Source of the DNA: JBGPLH01 sp041486365 [NCBI: Thermodesulfobacteriota bacterium]
Lineage (GTDB): Bacteria; JAUYMQ01
Reading direction: 5' to 3'
DNA: 25,619 bases
NCBI GenBank assembly: GCA_041486365.1
Contig: JBGPLH010000001.1
Coordinates: forward strand, 1 to 25,619
In this document: positions 8,113 through 16,442 of the stretch, one piece after another
Numbering within the stretch: the first letter of the stretch is position 1
Layout: every line of letters starts with the position of its first letter
The notes under the pieces: generated by a model
Database searches by the model: none
Seen by the model: only the letters and a program-made list of their open reading frames with translations
Told to the model about the DNA's origin: nothing
Made by a program: the position numbers and the translations under genes

Positions 8113-9012
8113 ATGAAGATCCGGAACATCCTGGTGGCCACCGACTTCTCACCCATCGCGAACAACGCTTTCCATACGGCGTTGCGCATCGGTCGGGCCA
8201 CGGGCGCGAAGATCACGCTCGCCCATGTCGTGCCGTCGCAGGTGGTAATTCACGCGGGGCTCCCCGTGGGGATTCGCAGCGAGGTGGCGCGCATATCCGA
8301 GGCGATGCTCGCGAAGGACCGCCGGCGGCTGGAGAAGCTCGTGGCCGTCGCGCGCAAGGCGGGCGTCCCGGCGGACGGCGCCATGCACGAGGGAGATCCA
8401 CCGGAGGAGCTGCTGCGGATCGTGGAGGAGACGAAGCCCGACGCCATCGTGATCGGGACCCACGGGCGCGGTGGCGCGGCGCACCTGCTGCTGGGGAGCG
8501 TGGCGGAGAAGGTCGTCCGGCAGGCCAACTGTCCCGTGCTCGTCGTCAAGAAGAAGCCCCCGCACCGGGGGCCCGTGCTCGCGGCCCTGGACGACTCGCC
8601 CATGGCCGTCACGGTGGCCGGGGCGGCGGCCGCCATCGCGAAGCGGCTGCGCCTCCGGCTTCAGGTCGTGCACGCCATCGCGGGGACCGAGACCATGCCG
8701 GAGCCCTTCATGGCGGGGCTCGGGATGAGCACCTGGCGCGAGATCGCGGAGATCGGGCGGCGTCGCGCGGCCGACGAGGTCGGGCGCGCGCTGGCCAAGG
8801 CGAAGGTGAAGCTCGCGCCGAAGGACGTCCGGATTCGGGAGGGCCGCCCCCAGGACGTGATCGTGGACGCGGTCCGCAAGGCGAAGCCCGCCCTCCTGGT
8901 GACGGGGACCCACGGTCGCCGCGGACTCTCGCGGGTATTTCTCGGAAGCGTGGCGGAGGCGGTGGTGCGGCACGCCGGCGCGCCGGTGCTGGTGGTCCGG
9001 CCCCGCACGTAG
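8113..9012 (+). CDS. tandem universal stress protein (two UspA domains)
   Basis: A cytoplasmic 299-residue protein with two UspA folds in a row (about 1-145 and 150-299). Each begins with a short hydrophobic strand (IRNILVATDFS; GPVLAALDDS) and ends with the ATP-binding motif G-x2-G-x9-G-S: GTHGRGGAAHLLLGS and GTHGRRGLSRVFLGS, each followed by a P-V-L-V-V strand. ATG 8113 has GGAG (8103-8106) 6 nt upstream; coding bias does not extend to the earlier in-frame codons. Usp proteins respond to energy or redox stress and are often found beside microaerobic respiration genes, which fits its place after the cco operon. Its target is unknown. Confidence 0.93.
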   Translation: MKIRNILVATDFSPIANNAFHTALRIGRATGAKITLAHVVPSQVVIHAGLPVGIRSEVARISEAMLAKDRRRLEKLVAVARKAGVPADGAMHEGDPPEELLRIVEETKPDAIVIGTHGRGGAAHLLLGSVAEKVVRQANCPVLVVKKKPPHRGPVLAALDDSPMAVTVAGAAAAIAKRLRLRLQVVHAIAGTETMPEPFMAGLGMSTWREIAEIGRRRAADEVGRALAKAKVKLAPKDVRIREGRPQDVIVDAVRKAKPALLVTGTHGRRGLSRVFLGSVAEAVVRHAGAPVLVVRPRT

Positions 9013-9038
9013 TCGATCGGATCGAAGAGGCGACAGGC

Positions 9039-9070
9039 GGCGCGCGGGCGGGATCCCGGGCGCCGTTCTT
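9039..9070 (+). terminator. hairpin terminator candidate after the usp gene
   Basis: GGCGCGCGGG (9039-9048) pairs with CCCGGGCGCC (9055-9064) over 10 bp with one mismatch and a 6-nt loop, followed by GTTCTT. It lies 26 bp after the usp stop, between convergent genes. The T tract is short, so the call rests on position and stem strength. Confidence 0.45.
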
Positions 9071-9081
9071 GCCGGCCCGGG

Positions 9082-9909
9082 TCAGTCGTTCGGCTCGGCG
9101 CGTCGCAAGAGGCCGCCGAGGACCAGGTCCGCCGCGAGCTCCAGGGTGCGCGGCAGATCCTCGAATCGAACGCGCGTGGGGCCCGTGCGGCTCGTGAGGC
9201 CGATCACGCCGGTCCAGGAGCCCCAGAGGAACCGCGCCGCGCGCGCGGGGTCCACTTCCCGGAAGGTCCCGCGGTGGATCCCCTCGATGATCTGCGACGA
9301 GAGCACCTGCAGCAACCGCTCGCTCCGCCGGTCGTAGGCCTCCATGGCGGGCTCGCCTTCGGGACGGTCGCGATCGAGTCCGCCGTGTTCGAGGAACATG
9401 AGGAGCCTGAAGAAGCGCGGGTGATCGAGGAAGAAGCGCAGGTACGCGCGCCCCAGATGCCGGAGCGTGGTGACCGGATCCTCGGCGGGATCGATCGTCT
9501 CGAGCAGGTAGCGCTCCTGCGCCTCGAGGGCCTTGTCGAGCAGCGCGAGGCACAGTCGCTCCTTGCTCCGGAAGTACACATACACGCTCCCCACCGACAC
9601 GCCCGCCTGCCGCGCGATCTGGTCGATCGTGGTCGCGTGGTAGCCCTGTGCGAGCAGGAGATCCTCGGCCGCCTTGAAGATGGCGGCCATCTTCTCCTGC
9701 TTCTTCTGCTCGACCCGGCTCCCCGAACCCGCCAATCTCCCGTTCGCCAATTCCTTCGGGGAAGACCGGCTCTTGCCGGGATACGGAATCGCGCCGGGCC
9801 CGCTGTGGGGGCCCGGTCCGGTCTGCTGGGAGTGATCGAGAATGAGGTCGGGGCGCGTGGGGCGCGTGTGATCCGCTGACGCGGCGGACGCAAGCGGTAC
9901 GTTGGCCAT
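9082..9909 (-). CDS. TetR-family transcriptional regulator
   Basis: A 275-residue repressor-type protein. The helix-turn-helix domain lies at about residues 70-118, with the typical run AAEDLLLAQGYHATTIDQIA then AGVSVGSVYVYFRSKERL; the remaining about 150 residues form the helical ligand/dimer domain. The first 65 residues are Pro/Gly/Ser-rich, longer than normal for TetR proteins, and have mixed codon bias, so the true start may be further in; ATG 9909 is kept because AAGGG stands 6 nt upstream. It is convergent with usp and follows the haem/GST genes on the same strand after a 203-bp gap. A 15-bp inverted repeat just upstream of its start suggests autoregulation. The ligand is unknown. Confidence 0.88.
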   Translation of the reverse strand: MANVPLASAASADHTRPTRPDLILDHSQQTGPGPHSGPGAIPYPGKSRSSPKELANGRLAGSGSRVEQKKQEKMAAIFKAAEDLLLAQGYHATTIDQIARQAGVSVGSVYVYFRSKERLCLALLDKALEAQERYLLETIDPAEDPVTTLRHLGRAYLRFFLDHPRFFRLLMFLEHGGLDRDRPEGEPAMEAYDRRSERLLQVLSSQIIEGIHRGTFREVDPARAARFLWGSWTGVIGLTSRTGPTRVRFEDLPRTLELAADLVLGGLLRRAEPND

Positions 9910-9922
9910 GGGGGGTCCCTTC

Positions 9923-9937
9923 TCGATGTGAGATCGA
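9923..9937. promoter_or_regulatory. inverted repeat upstream of tetR, possible operator
   Basis: TCGAT-GTGAG-ATCGA is a perfect 5-5-5 dyad, 13 bp upstream of the TetR start codon at 9909. TetR proteins usually bind 15-20 bp palindromes near their own start, so autoregulation is plausible. The arms are short and could arise by chance. Confidence 0.3.
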
Positions 9938-9989
9938 TCGTGGGCGGGCCGGAACGAATATGGGTGGTGTGGGCGGGGCCGCGGCTGGT

Positions 9990-10038
9990 CCCTCTTGGCC
10001 GGCAGGATCGCTCCATGGGGGGACCGCCGTCAAGAGGG
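9990..10038. repeat. long-range inverted repeat between GST and tetR
   Basis: CCCTCTTG (9990-9997) and CAAGAGGG (10031-10038) are perfect 8-bp inverted arms 33 nt apart; inside them GCCG/CGGC can add four more pairs across a small internal loop. The flanking 10040-10112 is runs of G and C (for example GGGGGCCCGGGGGCCC) with no recognisable gene. It could be a structured end of the haem-operon transcript or part of tetR control. No T tract is present. Confidence 0.3.
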
Positions 10039-10112
10039 GAGATCGGGGGCCCGGGGGCCCGGAGGCGCGCGGGTCGTCGCCGGGGGGCCCGTCCCGGGGG
10101 GCAGGGTCTGCC

Positions 10113-10730
10113 TCAGGAGCCCGGACCGCCGCTCTTCGGGAAGGAGGGCCGCGCCTGGAGGCGCTCGACCCAGGCATTGAAGCGGGGCTGGGCCGGATCG
10201 GGCTCGAGGCCGATCATCCCGAGGGCCGTCACGTGGGGCGCCAGCGCCGCGTCGGCCAGCGAGAAGTCGCCGCAGATCCAGGGGCGGTCCCCGATGCGCG
10301 CCTCGAGCCCGGCCCGCGCGGCGGTGACGGCCCGGGTGCGCTTCGCGATCATCTCGCGGTCGCGCTGGGGCTCGGGCTTGAGGAGCGTCTCCACGAGCAC
10401 CGGCCCGAGGTTCGCGTGCAGGTGCTGCGTGGCCCAGTAGATCGTCTCCCGGACGCGGGCGCGCGCGGCGGGGGACTTCGGCAGGAGGGGCGGATCGGGG
10501 TACTGCTCGTCGAGGTACTCGTTGATGATGCTCGCCTCGTAGAGCGTCACGTTGCCGTCGACCAGCACGGGGATCTTCCCGAAGGGGTTCATCCGGAGGA
10601 AGTCCGGCGTGCGCGTCTCCCCCTTCATCACGTCCACGACAACCGACTCGAATTCGAGCCCCTTCTCCGCCAGGACGATCCGCACCTCACGGGCGTTGCC
10701 GGACTGCCAGAAGTGATAGAGCCGGATCAT
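10113..10730 (-). CDS. glutathione S-transferase family protein
   Basis: A 205-residue cytosolic GST. The N-terminal thioredoxin-like domain (1-78) starts MIRLYHFWQSGNAREVRIVL and has the cis-proline glutathione site NPFGKIPVLVDG, then YEASIINEYLDEQYP; Ser10 is a candidate catalytic residue. The C-terminal helical domain (about 88-200) contains ICGDFSLADAALAPHV, the usual N-capping/hydrophobic-staple region. The subclass is not clear. Its ATG overlaps the hemG stop (ATGA, 10727-10730), so it is the last gene of the hem operon. It might protect against electrophiles or porphyrin oxidation products, but that is only inferred from location. Confidence 0.92.
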   Translation of the reverse strand: MIRLYHFWQSGNAREVRIVLAEKGLEFESVVVDVMKGETRTPDFLRMNPFGKIPVLVDGNVTLYEASIINEYLDEQYPDPPLLPKSPAARARVRETIYWATQHLHANLGPVLVETLLKPEPQRDREMIAKRTRAVTAARAGLEARIGDRPWICGDFSLADAALAPHVTALGMIGLEPDPAQPRFNAWVERLQARPSFPKSGGPGS

Positions 10731-12169
10731 GTCGTCGATCCCTCCGGCGCGGCCGATCGGGCGAGTCCGAGGATCGCCTCGGCCGCTGCCTCTCCGCTTC
10801 GCACCGAGTCGGGCACACCCACGCCCGTGAAGTAGTTCCCCGCGAGCGCGAGCCCCGCGTGCCGCGAAACCGCCTCGCGGATCGCCGTCACGCGCCCCTC
10901 GTGCCCCGTTTCGAGCTGCGGCATCCCCCGTGGGTGCCGGTGGACTGATTCATGGAACGGCGCGGCGCGCGCGCCGATCAGGTCGCCGAGCTCCTCGCGC
11001 ACGTCCTCCAGCAACGCGGCGTCGGGCGCGTCGGCCGGATCGGGTCGCCCTCCGCCGCCGACGAAGGCCCGCACCAGCGCGACGCCCTCCGGGGCGCGGG
11101 TGGGGAACTTCTGGCTCGAGAAGCTCGCCGCGAGGATTCGGCGGCCCTCCGCGCGGGGCACCACGAGGCCGAAGGCGTCGAGCGGGTGCGGGATCTCGTC
11201 GCGCCGCCAGGCGAGCGTGACGATGGTGGAAGAGATCGTCGGGATCCCCGACAGCGCCTCCGCGAGTGCGGCGTCCGTCCCGCGCAACAGCGCCGCGGCC
11301 CGCCCCGGCGGGAGGGCGACGATCACGGCGTCGGCGGCAAGGCGCTCGCCGCTCCCGAGGATCACGTCCCAGCGTCGATGGGCCGGCCGCAGCTCCTTCG
11401 CCTCCGCGGAGCGCCGGATCCGGTCCGCGCCGATGCGCGAGGCGAGAGCGTCTACCAGCGTCTGCATCCCCGCCTCGAAGGTCGCGAAGAGCCCGTAGCG
11501 CGCGCCCGACTCCTCCCGGCTCCGCCGCACCTCCGCCGCGCGCAGGCCGCGGATCGCGCTCCCGTGCCGCCGCTCCATCTCGGCGAACTGGGGGAGTGCT
11601 GAGCGCAGGGAGAGCCGGTCCGGATCGCCGCCGTAGATCGCGCTCACCAGGGGCTGGGCGAGGCGCTCGTAACATTCCCGCCCGAGGCGCCGCCGCACGA
11701 AGGCGCCGATGCTCTCGTCCTCCCCCGTGCCCCGGGGCAGCACGAGATCGAGCGCCATGCGGAGCTTCCCCGCGGGGGAGAAAAGAGGGCTCCGGAGGAT
11801 GGGCCGGGCGCGGGTGGGTGCGAGCAGGAGGAAGCCCTCGGGCACGTCCCGGAGCCGGCCGCCGCGCACGACGAGCGCGCGCCGCAGCCCGGGCCCCTCC
11901 CGGGGCGCGATCATCGTCGGCGCGAGATCCAGACGTCGCGCCAGATCCAGAGCCCAGGGCTTCTCCGTGATGAACGCATCGGCTCCCCACTCGACGAGGA
12001 GGGGGCCCTCGGGCGTGGCTTCCCGCGACGTGCCCACGGAGCCGCCGACGCGGTCGGCGGCCTCGATCACGGTGAGATCGACGGGGAAGGGAAGGAAGGG
12101 AGCGCGTTCAAGGCAGCGATGGGCGGCCGAGAGCCCGGAGATCCCGCCGCCGAGCACGGCCACCTTCAC
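10727..12169 (-). CDS. hemG: protoporphyrinogen/coproporphyrinogen oxidase, HemY type
   Basis: FAD-dependent, oxygen-using oxidase that aromatises the porphyrinogen ring near the end of haem synthesis. It is 480 aa from GTG 12169, which overlaps the hemH stop (GTGA); typical HemY length is 450-490. The dinucleotide site VKVAVLGGGISGLSAAH is at the N-terminus and the C-terminal FAD signature GLALAGNYFTGVGVPDSV then SGEAAAEAIL closes the protein. The substrate could be protoporphyrinogen IX (classical route) or coproporphyrinogen III (HemQ-dependent route); neither HemN/HemF nor HemQ is in the window. The open frame extends upstream of GTG 12169, but that part lies inside hemH and is not coding. 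Confidence 0.93.
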   Translation of the reverse strand: MKVAVLGGGISGLSAAHRCLERAPFLPFPVDLTVIEAADRVGGSVGTSREATPEGPLLVEWGADAFITEKPWALDLARRLDLAPTMIAPREGPGLRRALVVRGGRLRDVPEGFLLLAPTRARPILRSPLFSPAGKLRMALDLVLPRGTGEDESIGAFVRRRLGRECYERLAQPLVSAIYGGDPDRLSLRSALPQFAEMERRHGSAIRGLRAAEVRRSREESGARYGLFATFEAGMQTLVDALASRIGADRIRRSAEAKELRPAHRRWDVILGSGERLAADAVIVALPPGRAAALLRGTDAALAEALSGIPTISSTIVTLAWRRDEIPHPLDAFGLVVPRAEGRRILAASFSSQKFPTRAPEGVALVRAFVGGGGRPDPADAPDAALLEDVREELGDLIGARAAPFHESVHRHPRGMPQLETGHEGRVTAIREAVSRHAGLALAGNYFTGVGVPDSVRSGEAAAEAILGLARSAAPEGSTT

Positions 12170-13164
12170 GGGAGCGCCAGCACCGCGTCGGCGAGCGCGC
12201 GGATGAAGCGGGGGTGATCGAGCACGGTCTTCGCGCGGTGGAAGTGGAGACCCAGCTCCTTGGCGACGGCGGCGGCTTCGGTGTCCAGATCGTAGAGCAC
12301 TTCCATGTGGTCCGAGAGGAATCCGATGGGCACCACCACGACGTCGCGGGTCCCGCGGGCGGCCTCCTCGCGGAGCGCGTCGCGGACATCGGGCTCGAGC
12401 CAGGAGTCCGCGGGACGGCCGCTCCGGCTCTGGTACGCGAGGCGCCACTTCTCGTGGCGGATCCGCGCCGCGACGCGCCGGCAGCTCTCCTGGAGCTGGG
12501 CCACGTAGGGGGAGGCCTGGGCGAGGGGCGTCGGGATGCTGTGGGCCGTGAAGAGGATCGTCGCTTCCCGCAGGCGATCGGGATCGAGATGGGCGGCGGC
12601 GTCCCCTATCCGATCCACGACGGCGTCGATGAAACCCGGGTGCGCGTGGAACGACTCGATGTAGATGACCTCGGGGGCCTCGGCGCCCACGTCGGCGCGG
12701 GCGCTCTCCACGGCGCGCACGTACTTGTCGTAGGAGGCCGCGCCCGAGCGATGGGACGCGAGGACGACGCCGGCCACGCGCCGAACGCCGCGGGCGGCGA
12801 GCGCCCGGAGCGCGTCGGCTGCGAAGGGCGCGTGGTGGCGGTTGCCCACCAGGACGGGGACGTCGAGCCCTTCCTCGCGAAGGCACTTCTCCAAGGCGCC
12901 CGCTTGGGCCTCCGCGTGCTCGTTGATGGGCGATCGGCCGCCGAAGTGGAAGTAGTGAGACGCGACCTCCTCCAGTCGCTCCCTCGGCACCGGCACGCCG
13001 GCCAGCACGTGCTCGAGGAAGGGGATCACCTCGTCCGGCCCTTCGGGGCCACCGAACCCCACGAGAAGGACGCCGTCCATGGTGGACTTCTTGTCGGCCC
13101 GCGCCTGCCGGTGTGCGTCGCCGTGGCGATGAGCGCTCGGGCGCGGGACCTCCGGTTTACCCAC
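12166..13164 (-). CDS. hemH: ferrochelatase
   Basis: Inserts Fe2+ into the porphyrin ring. It is 332 aa from GTG 13164, which overlaps the hemDE stop by 8 bp and has GAGGAG about 7 nt upstream; an internal ATG at 13080 (residue 29) is the alternative, and ferrochelatase similarity starts there (MDGVLLVGFGGPEGPDEV). Conserved features: YFHFGGRSPIN (71-81), LFTAHSIP with catalytic His208, YQSRSG followed by SWLEPDV, and GFLSDHMEVLYDLD with Glu288. No C-terminal Cys cluster for a 2Fe-2S centre. The final product is haem b if the substrate is protoporphyrin IX or coprohaem if coproporphyrin III. Confidence 0.95.
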   Translation of the reverse strand: MGKPEVPRPSAHRHGDAHRQARADKKSTMDGVLLVGFGGPEGPDEVIPFLEHVLAGVPVPRERLEEVASHYFHFGGRSPINEHAEAQAGALEKCLREEGLDVPVLVGNRHHAPFAADALRALAARGVRRVAGVVLASHRSGAASYDKYVRAVESARADVGAEAPEVIYIESFHAHPGFIDAVVDRIGDAAAHLDPDRLREATILFTAHSIPTPLAQASPYVAQLQESCRRVAARIRHEKWRLAYQSRSGRPADSWLEPDVRDALREEAARGTRDVVVVPIGFLSDHMEVLYDLDTEAAAVAKELGLHFHRAKTVLDHPRFIRALADAVLALP

Positions 13165-15133
13165 GGGCGCTCTCCTCGTGGACGGCGTCGACCAGCGCGA
13201 TCGCGTGGTCCACGGAGGTCATCGGCAGGATCCCGTGCCCCAGGTTGAAGATGTGCCCGGGGCGGCCGGCGGCGGCGTCGAGGATCCGGCGGGCCCTGGC
13301 GCGGATCGTCCCGGGCGTGGCCAGCAGGACCAGCGGGTCGAGGTTTCCCTGCACGCCCCGGTCGTGGCCGACGCGCGCCCAGGCCTCCGCGAGATCCACG
13401 CGCCAGTCAAGCCCCAGCACGTCGCCCCCCGCGTCCCTCATGAGCTCGAGCAGGGCGGCGGACCCCGTGCCGAAGTGGATCACCGGCACGCCGGGCGTGA
13501 TCGAGTCGATAAGCCGCTTCGTGTGCGGCTGGACGAACTCGCGGTAGTCGTCCGGCCCGAGCGTGCCCACCCAGGAGTCGAAGATCTGCACCGCCTGGAC
13601 GCCGGCCGCGATCTGCGCGTTCAGGAACCCCGACACCGTGCGGACGATCTTCCCGAGGAGCGCGTGCCAGGCCGGCGCGTCGCGGTACATGAGGGTCTTC
13701 GTGTGCTCGAAGTGCCGCGAGGATCCTCCCTCGCAGACGTAGGAGGCGAGCGTGAAGGGCGCGCCCGCGAAGCCGATCAGCGGCGTGTCAGGCCGGAGTG
13801 CTGAGCGCGTGAGCCGGATCGCGTCGCAGACGTAGCCCAGCGATTCCGGCCCGGCCTCCCGCAGGGCGTCCACGCCGGCGCCGCCGCGCGCGGGCCCCTG
13901 CAGGATCGGCCCCTCGCCCGCCGTGAACTCGACCCGCACGCCCATGGGCTCCAGCGGCAACAGGATGTCCGAGAAGATGATCGCGGCGTCCACGCCGAGC
14001 CGCTCCGCCGCCGTCACCGTCACCTCGCACACGAGATCGGGGCGGCGGCACAGCTCGAGCATTCCCACGCTTGCGCGGATCTCGCGGTACTCGCGCATGT
14101 AGCGCCCCGCCTGGCGCATGATCCAGATGGGCGTGTAGGGGACCGGCTCACGCCGGCAGGCCTTCATGAAGGGAGAATCATCCAGGCGCGCCCGCGCTTC
14201 TTTCGAGAGCCCGCCGGAAAGTGCTTTCCCAGGGTCGGTCCTCGCTCCGCTGGTGATCGGGGGGCGTCCTCGCTTGGCCTCGATCAGATCCCGCGCGACC
14301 TGGGCCATCTCCTGGACGAGGGGCTTCATCTTCGGATGGGTGGGCTCGAAATCAACCTCGAAGCCCGCGCGGCGCAGCGCCTCCGAGCAGACGGGGCCGA
14401 CGGAGGCCACGAGGGTCCGTCCCATCGCCTCGCGAAGCTCCGCCTCGACTCCTTCCTCCCCGGCGACGCGCAGGCAGTGGTCCACCTGGACGGCGTTCGT
14501 GAAGACGGTGACGTCGATCTTTCCCGAAGCGAGATCCCGCACCGCGCGGCGAAGCGGTGCCGTGTCCTCGGGGAGGGCCCAGCGATAGATCGGCACGCGG
14601 AGGACCCGGGCGCCCCGGGCCTCGAGGCCGCGATTCAGGTCCGGGTTCGGGGCGCCGTACTCCTGGATGGCGATCCGCTTGCCGGACAGCGGGCCCCGCG
14701 CGTCGAGCGAGGCCAGGACCTCGCGCCAGGTGTTCGGCTCGGGGACCGCAACGTCCACGCGTGCCCCGATGGCGTGGAGGGCCGCCACGGGCTTGGAGCC
14801 GCGGGCGACGACGGTCACCTTCGAGAGCGCCTGCGCGAACGCCGCGGCGGAAAGAACCGGCGCGATCGCCTGCTCGAGCACCCGCGTTCCCACGCCCGTG
14901 AGGAAGATCACGACGTCGATCGCTCCATCCCGAAGCGCTTCCGCGAACCGGTTCGCCTCGCCCGCGTCCTCCAGCGGCATCTCGCGCATGGACGGAGCGA
15001 CGATCGGCTCACCGCCGAGGCGCGCGATGAGCTCCGCCATGGCGGCGGCCTGACGGCTCTCGGGGGAGAAGACGCGGAGCCCGCGCAGGGGCTGCGCGGG
15101 AGCGGGACGATCCTTTGTCGCGGAGGGCGTCAT
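13157..15133 (-). CDS. hemDE: fused uroporphyrinogen-III synthase / uroporphyrinogen decarboxylase
   Basis: One uninterrupted 658-residue frame joins two consecutive haem enzymes. Residues about 15-290 resemble HemD, which cyclises hydroxymethylbilane to uroporphyrinogen III: GLRVFSPESRQAAAMAEL, FLTGVGTRVLEQAI, DVTVFTNAVQVDHCLRVA and VASVGPVCSEALRRAGF. A polar linker (about 290-319) leads to a full-length HemE (about 320-658), which decarboxylates it to coproporphyrinogen III: IWIMRQAGRYMREYR, FSDILLPLEPMG with the substrate Asp389, GAPFTLASYVCEGG and FNLGHGILP. I prefer ATG 15133; an in-frame ATG at 15187 would add 18 residues whose codons (ACA, ATT, CTT, GCT) lack the gene's bias. Neither start has a strong ribosome site. 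First gene of the hemDE-hemH-hemG-GST operon, divergent from the hydrolase at 15242. Confidence 0.93.
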   Translation of the reverse strand: MTPSATKDRPAPAQPLRGLRVFSPESRQAAAMAELIARLGGEPIVAPSMREMPLEDAGEANRFAEALRDGAIDVVIFLTGVGTRVLEQAIAPVLSAAAFAQALSKVTVVARGSKPVAALHAIGARVDVAVPEPNTWREVLASLDARGPLSGKRIAIQEYGAPNPDLNRGLEARGARVLRVPIYRWALPEDTAPLRRAVRDLASGKIDVTVFTNAVQVDHCLRVAGEEGVEAELREAMGRTLVASVGPVCSEALRRAGFEVDFEPTHPKMKPLVQEMAQVARDLIEAKRGRPPITSGARTDPGKALSGGLSKEARARLDDSPFMKACRREPVPYTPIWIMRQAGRYMREYREIRASVGMLELCRRPDLVCEVTVTAAERLGVDAAIIFSDILLPLEPMGVRVEFTAGEGPILQGPARGGAGVDALREAGPESLGYVCDAIRLTRSALRPDTPLIGFAGAPFTLASYVCEGGSSRHFEHTKTLMYRDAPAWHALLGKIVRTVSGFLNAQIAAGVQAVQIFDSWVGTLGPDDYREFVQPHTKRLIDSITPGVPVIHFGTGSAALLELMRDAGGDVLGLDWRVDLAEAWARVGHDRGVQGNLDPLVLLATPGTIRARARRILDAAAGRPGHIFNLGHGILPMTSVDHAIALVDAVHEESARG

Positions 15134-15241
15134 GACGGGCGAGACGGTAGCAAGTTCGCGAATCCGTGTCCACGCGGCGGCTTCCATCCCGGCGGCGGGA
15201 GTGCTATAGAGATTTCACGCGTTTCCCCCGCGGAGGGTTCG

Positions 15242-15997
15242 ATGAAAGAGATCGTCCGGCAAGGCAGGCCCCTCCCGGCGCCGCCGTTCCGGAATCTCCT
15301 CCTGGAGGCGCGGTGGATGGGCGAGTGGCTGGCCGGAGTCGTCTCCGGGAACGCAGGTGATCTCCCGGAAGGGGACGGCCACGGGGTGCTGCTGCTGCCG
15401 GGTTTCCTCGCGGGCGACCGATCGCTCGCGCCACTGGCCCGCGTGCTCCGGCGCCTGGGGTACCGCACCTACCGGTCCGGGATCCCGATCAACACCGGCC
15501 CCACGCCGGCCACGGTCGAGCGGCTCCGGCGGCGCGTGCCGGAGGTGATCCACCGCTCCGGCGGTCCCATCAGCATCATCGGCCAGAGCCTCGGCGGGAT
15601 CTACGCGCGCGAGATCGCGCGGCGCACATTCGGCGAGGTCCGGATGGTGATCACGCTCGGGAGCCCCTTCCGCGACTCGGAGAACAGCCGCGCCGCGGGC
15701 CTGGCCAACCGGCTCTCGAAGCGGTGGGAGAAGAGCGAGGTCCGGCTCCAGGGCAACCTCTACCAGCCCATCTCCGTGCCGATCACCTGCGTCTACAGCC
15801 GCACCGACGGGATCGTCCACTGGCGCGCCTGCGTGGAGGAGCCGGGGCCACGGCGGGAAAACGTCGAGGTCCGCACCAGCCACATCGGCATGTCGGTCCA
15901 CCCGTCGGTGTTCCGCATCGTGGCCGATCGTCTGGCCCAGCCGCCCGGCCGGTGGCGTCCCTGGCGGCCCGAGGGCGGACGCAGCGGGTCCGCCTGA
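15242..15997 (+). CDS. alpha/beta-hydrolase (lipase/esterase-like)
   Basis: A 251-residue alpha/beta-hydrolase fold protein starting at ATG 15242 with GGAGGG 4 nt upstream. It has HGVLLLPGFLAGDRSL (oxyanion-hole strand and loop), the nucleophile elbow SIIGQSLGGIYA (catalytic Ser), a probable acid Asp in CVYSRTDGIVHW and a probable His near SHIGMSVHPSVF. Substrate unknown; the pattern resembles triacylglycerol-lipase-like or PGAP1-like esterases. No signal peptide is obvious. It is divergent from hemDE; the 108-bp gap contains a symmetrical CTATAG that could serve as part of a -10 in either direction, but no clear -35. A GGGGCG/CGCCCC hairpin (16003-16020) follows its stop. Confidence 0.85.
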   Translation: MKEIVRQGRPLPAPPFRNLLLEARWMGEWLAGVVSGNAGDLPEGDGHGVLLLPGFLAGDRSLAPLARVLRRLGYRTYRSGIPINTGPTPATVERLRRRVPEVIHRSGGPISIIGQSLGGIYAREIARRTFGEVRMVITLGSPFRDSENSRAAGLANRLSKRWEKSEVRLQGNLYQPISVPITCVYSRTDGIVHWRACVEEPGPRRENVEVRTSHIGMSVHPSVFRIVADRLAQPPGRWRPWRPEGGRSGSA

Positions 15998-16030
15998 TCC
16001 GAGGGGCGTCGGGCCGCCCCGTCCTTCCGG

Positions 16031-16420
16031 GTGACCCCTTTGCCCGATCTCCGTGACGAGACGCTGCGCATCACGGCCTTCGGACGCGAGGCCCGGGACG
16101 GCGTGGTGCGGGTGCGCGCGTGGCGTCCGGCCGAGCGCGTGGCGCGGACGCTCGCCGGCTGGCTCGGCTGCTGGGCCCTCGCCGCGATCACCCTCTTCAT
16201 CCCCGTCGCCCACATCCTCCTCGTCCCCGGATTTTTCATCGCCGGAATCGTCCTGCTCCTGCGCCGCTCGCGCGAGGACCGTTCTTTCGTTGAAGGGCGC
16301 GGCCCTTGCCCGGTCTGCGGGGCGGACCAGACGTTTCGCCTGAGAGGGAAGTTCGTCCTGCCGAAGGAGACCTTCTGCCCCGCCTGCCGCGCGCGCCTCA
16401 TCCTCGAGCCCAGTGACTGA
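16031..16420 (+). CDS. small membrane protein with C-terminal zinc ribbon
   Basis: Family not recognised. The 129-residue product has a charged N-terminus, two adjacent hydrophobic helices (about 41-60 and 61-78: GCWALAAITLFIPV, ILLVPGFFIAGIVLLL) and a C-terminal zinc-ribbon-like domain with CPVC (93-96) and CPAC (116-119). Codon bias is strongly that of a real gene. GTG 16031 is the only good upstream start, though no ribosome site is apparent; TTG 16040 is an alternative. It follows the hydrolase by 33 bp on the same strand and may be in its transcript. Convergent with the acyltransferase gene, 22 bp away. Confidence 0.75.
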   Translation: MTPLPDLRDETLRITAFGREARDGVVRVRAWRPAERVARTLAGWLGCWALAAITLFIPVAHILLVPGFFIAGIVLLLRRSREDRSFVEGRGPCPVCGADQTFRLRGKFVLPKETFCPACRARLILEPSD

Positions 16421-16442
16421 ACGCTCCACCCCCGGCGCTCAC

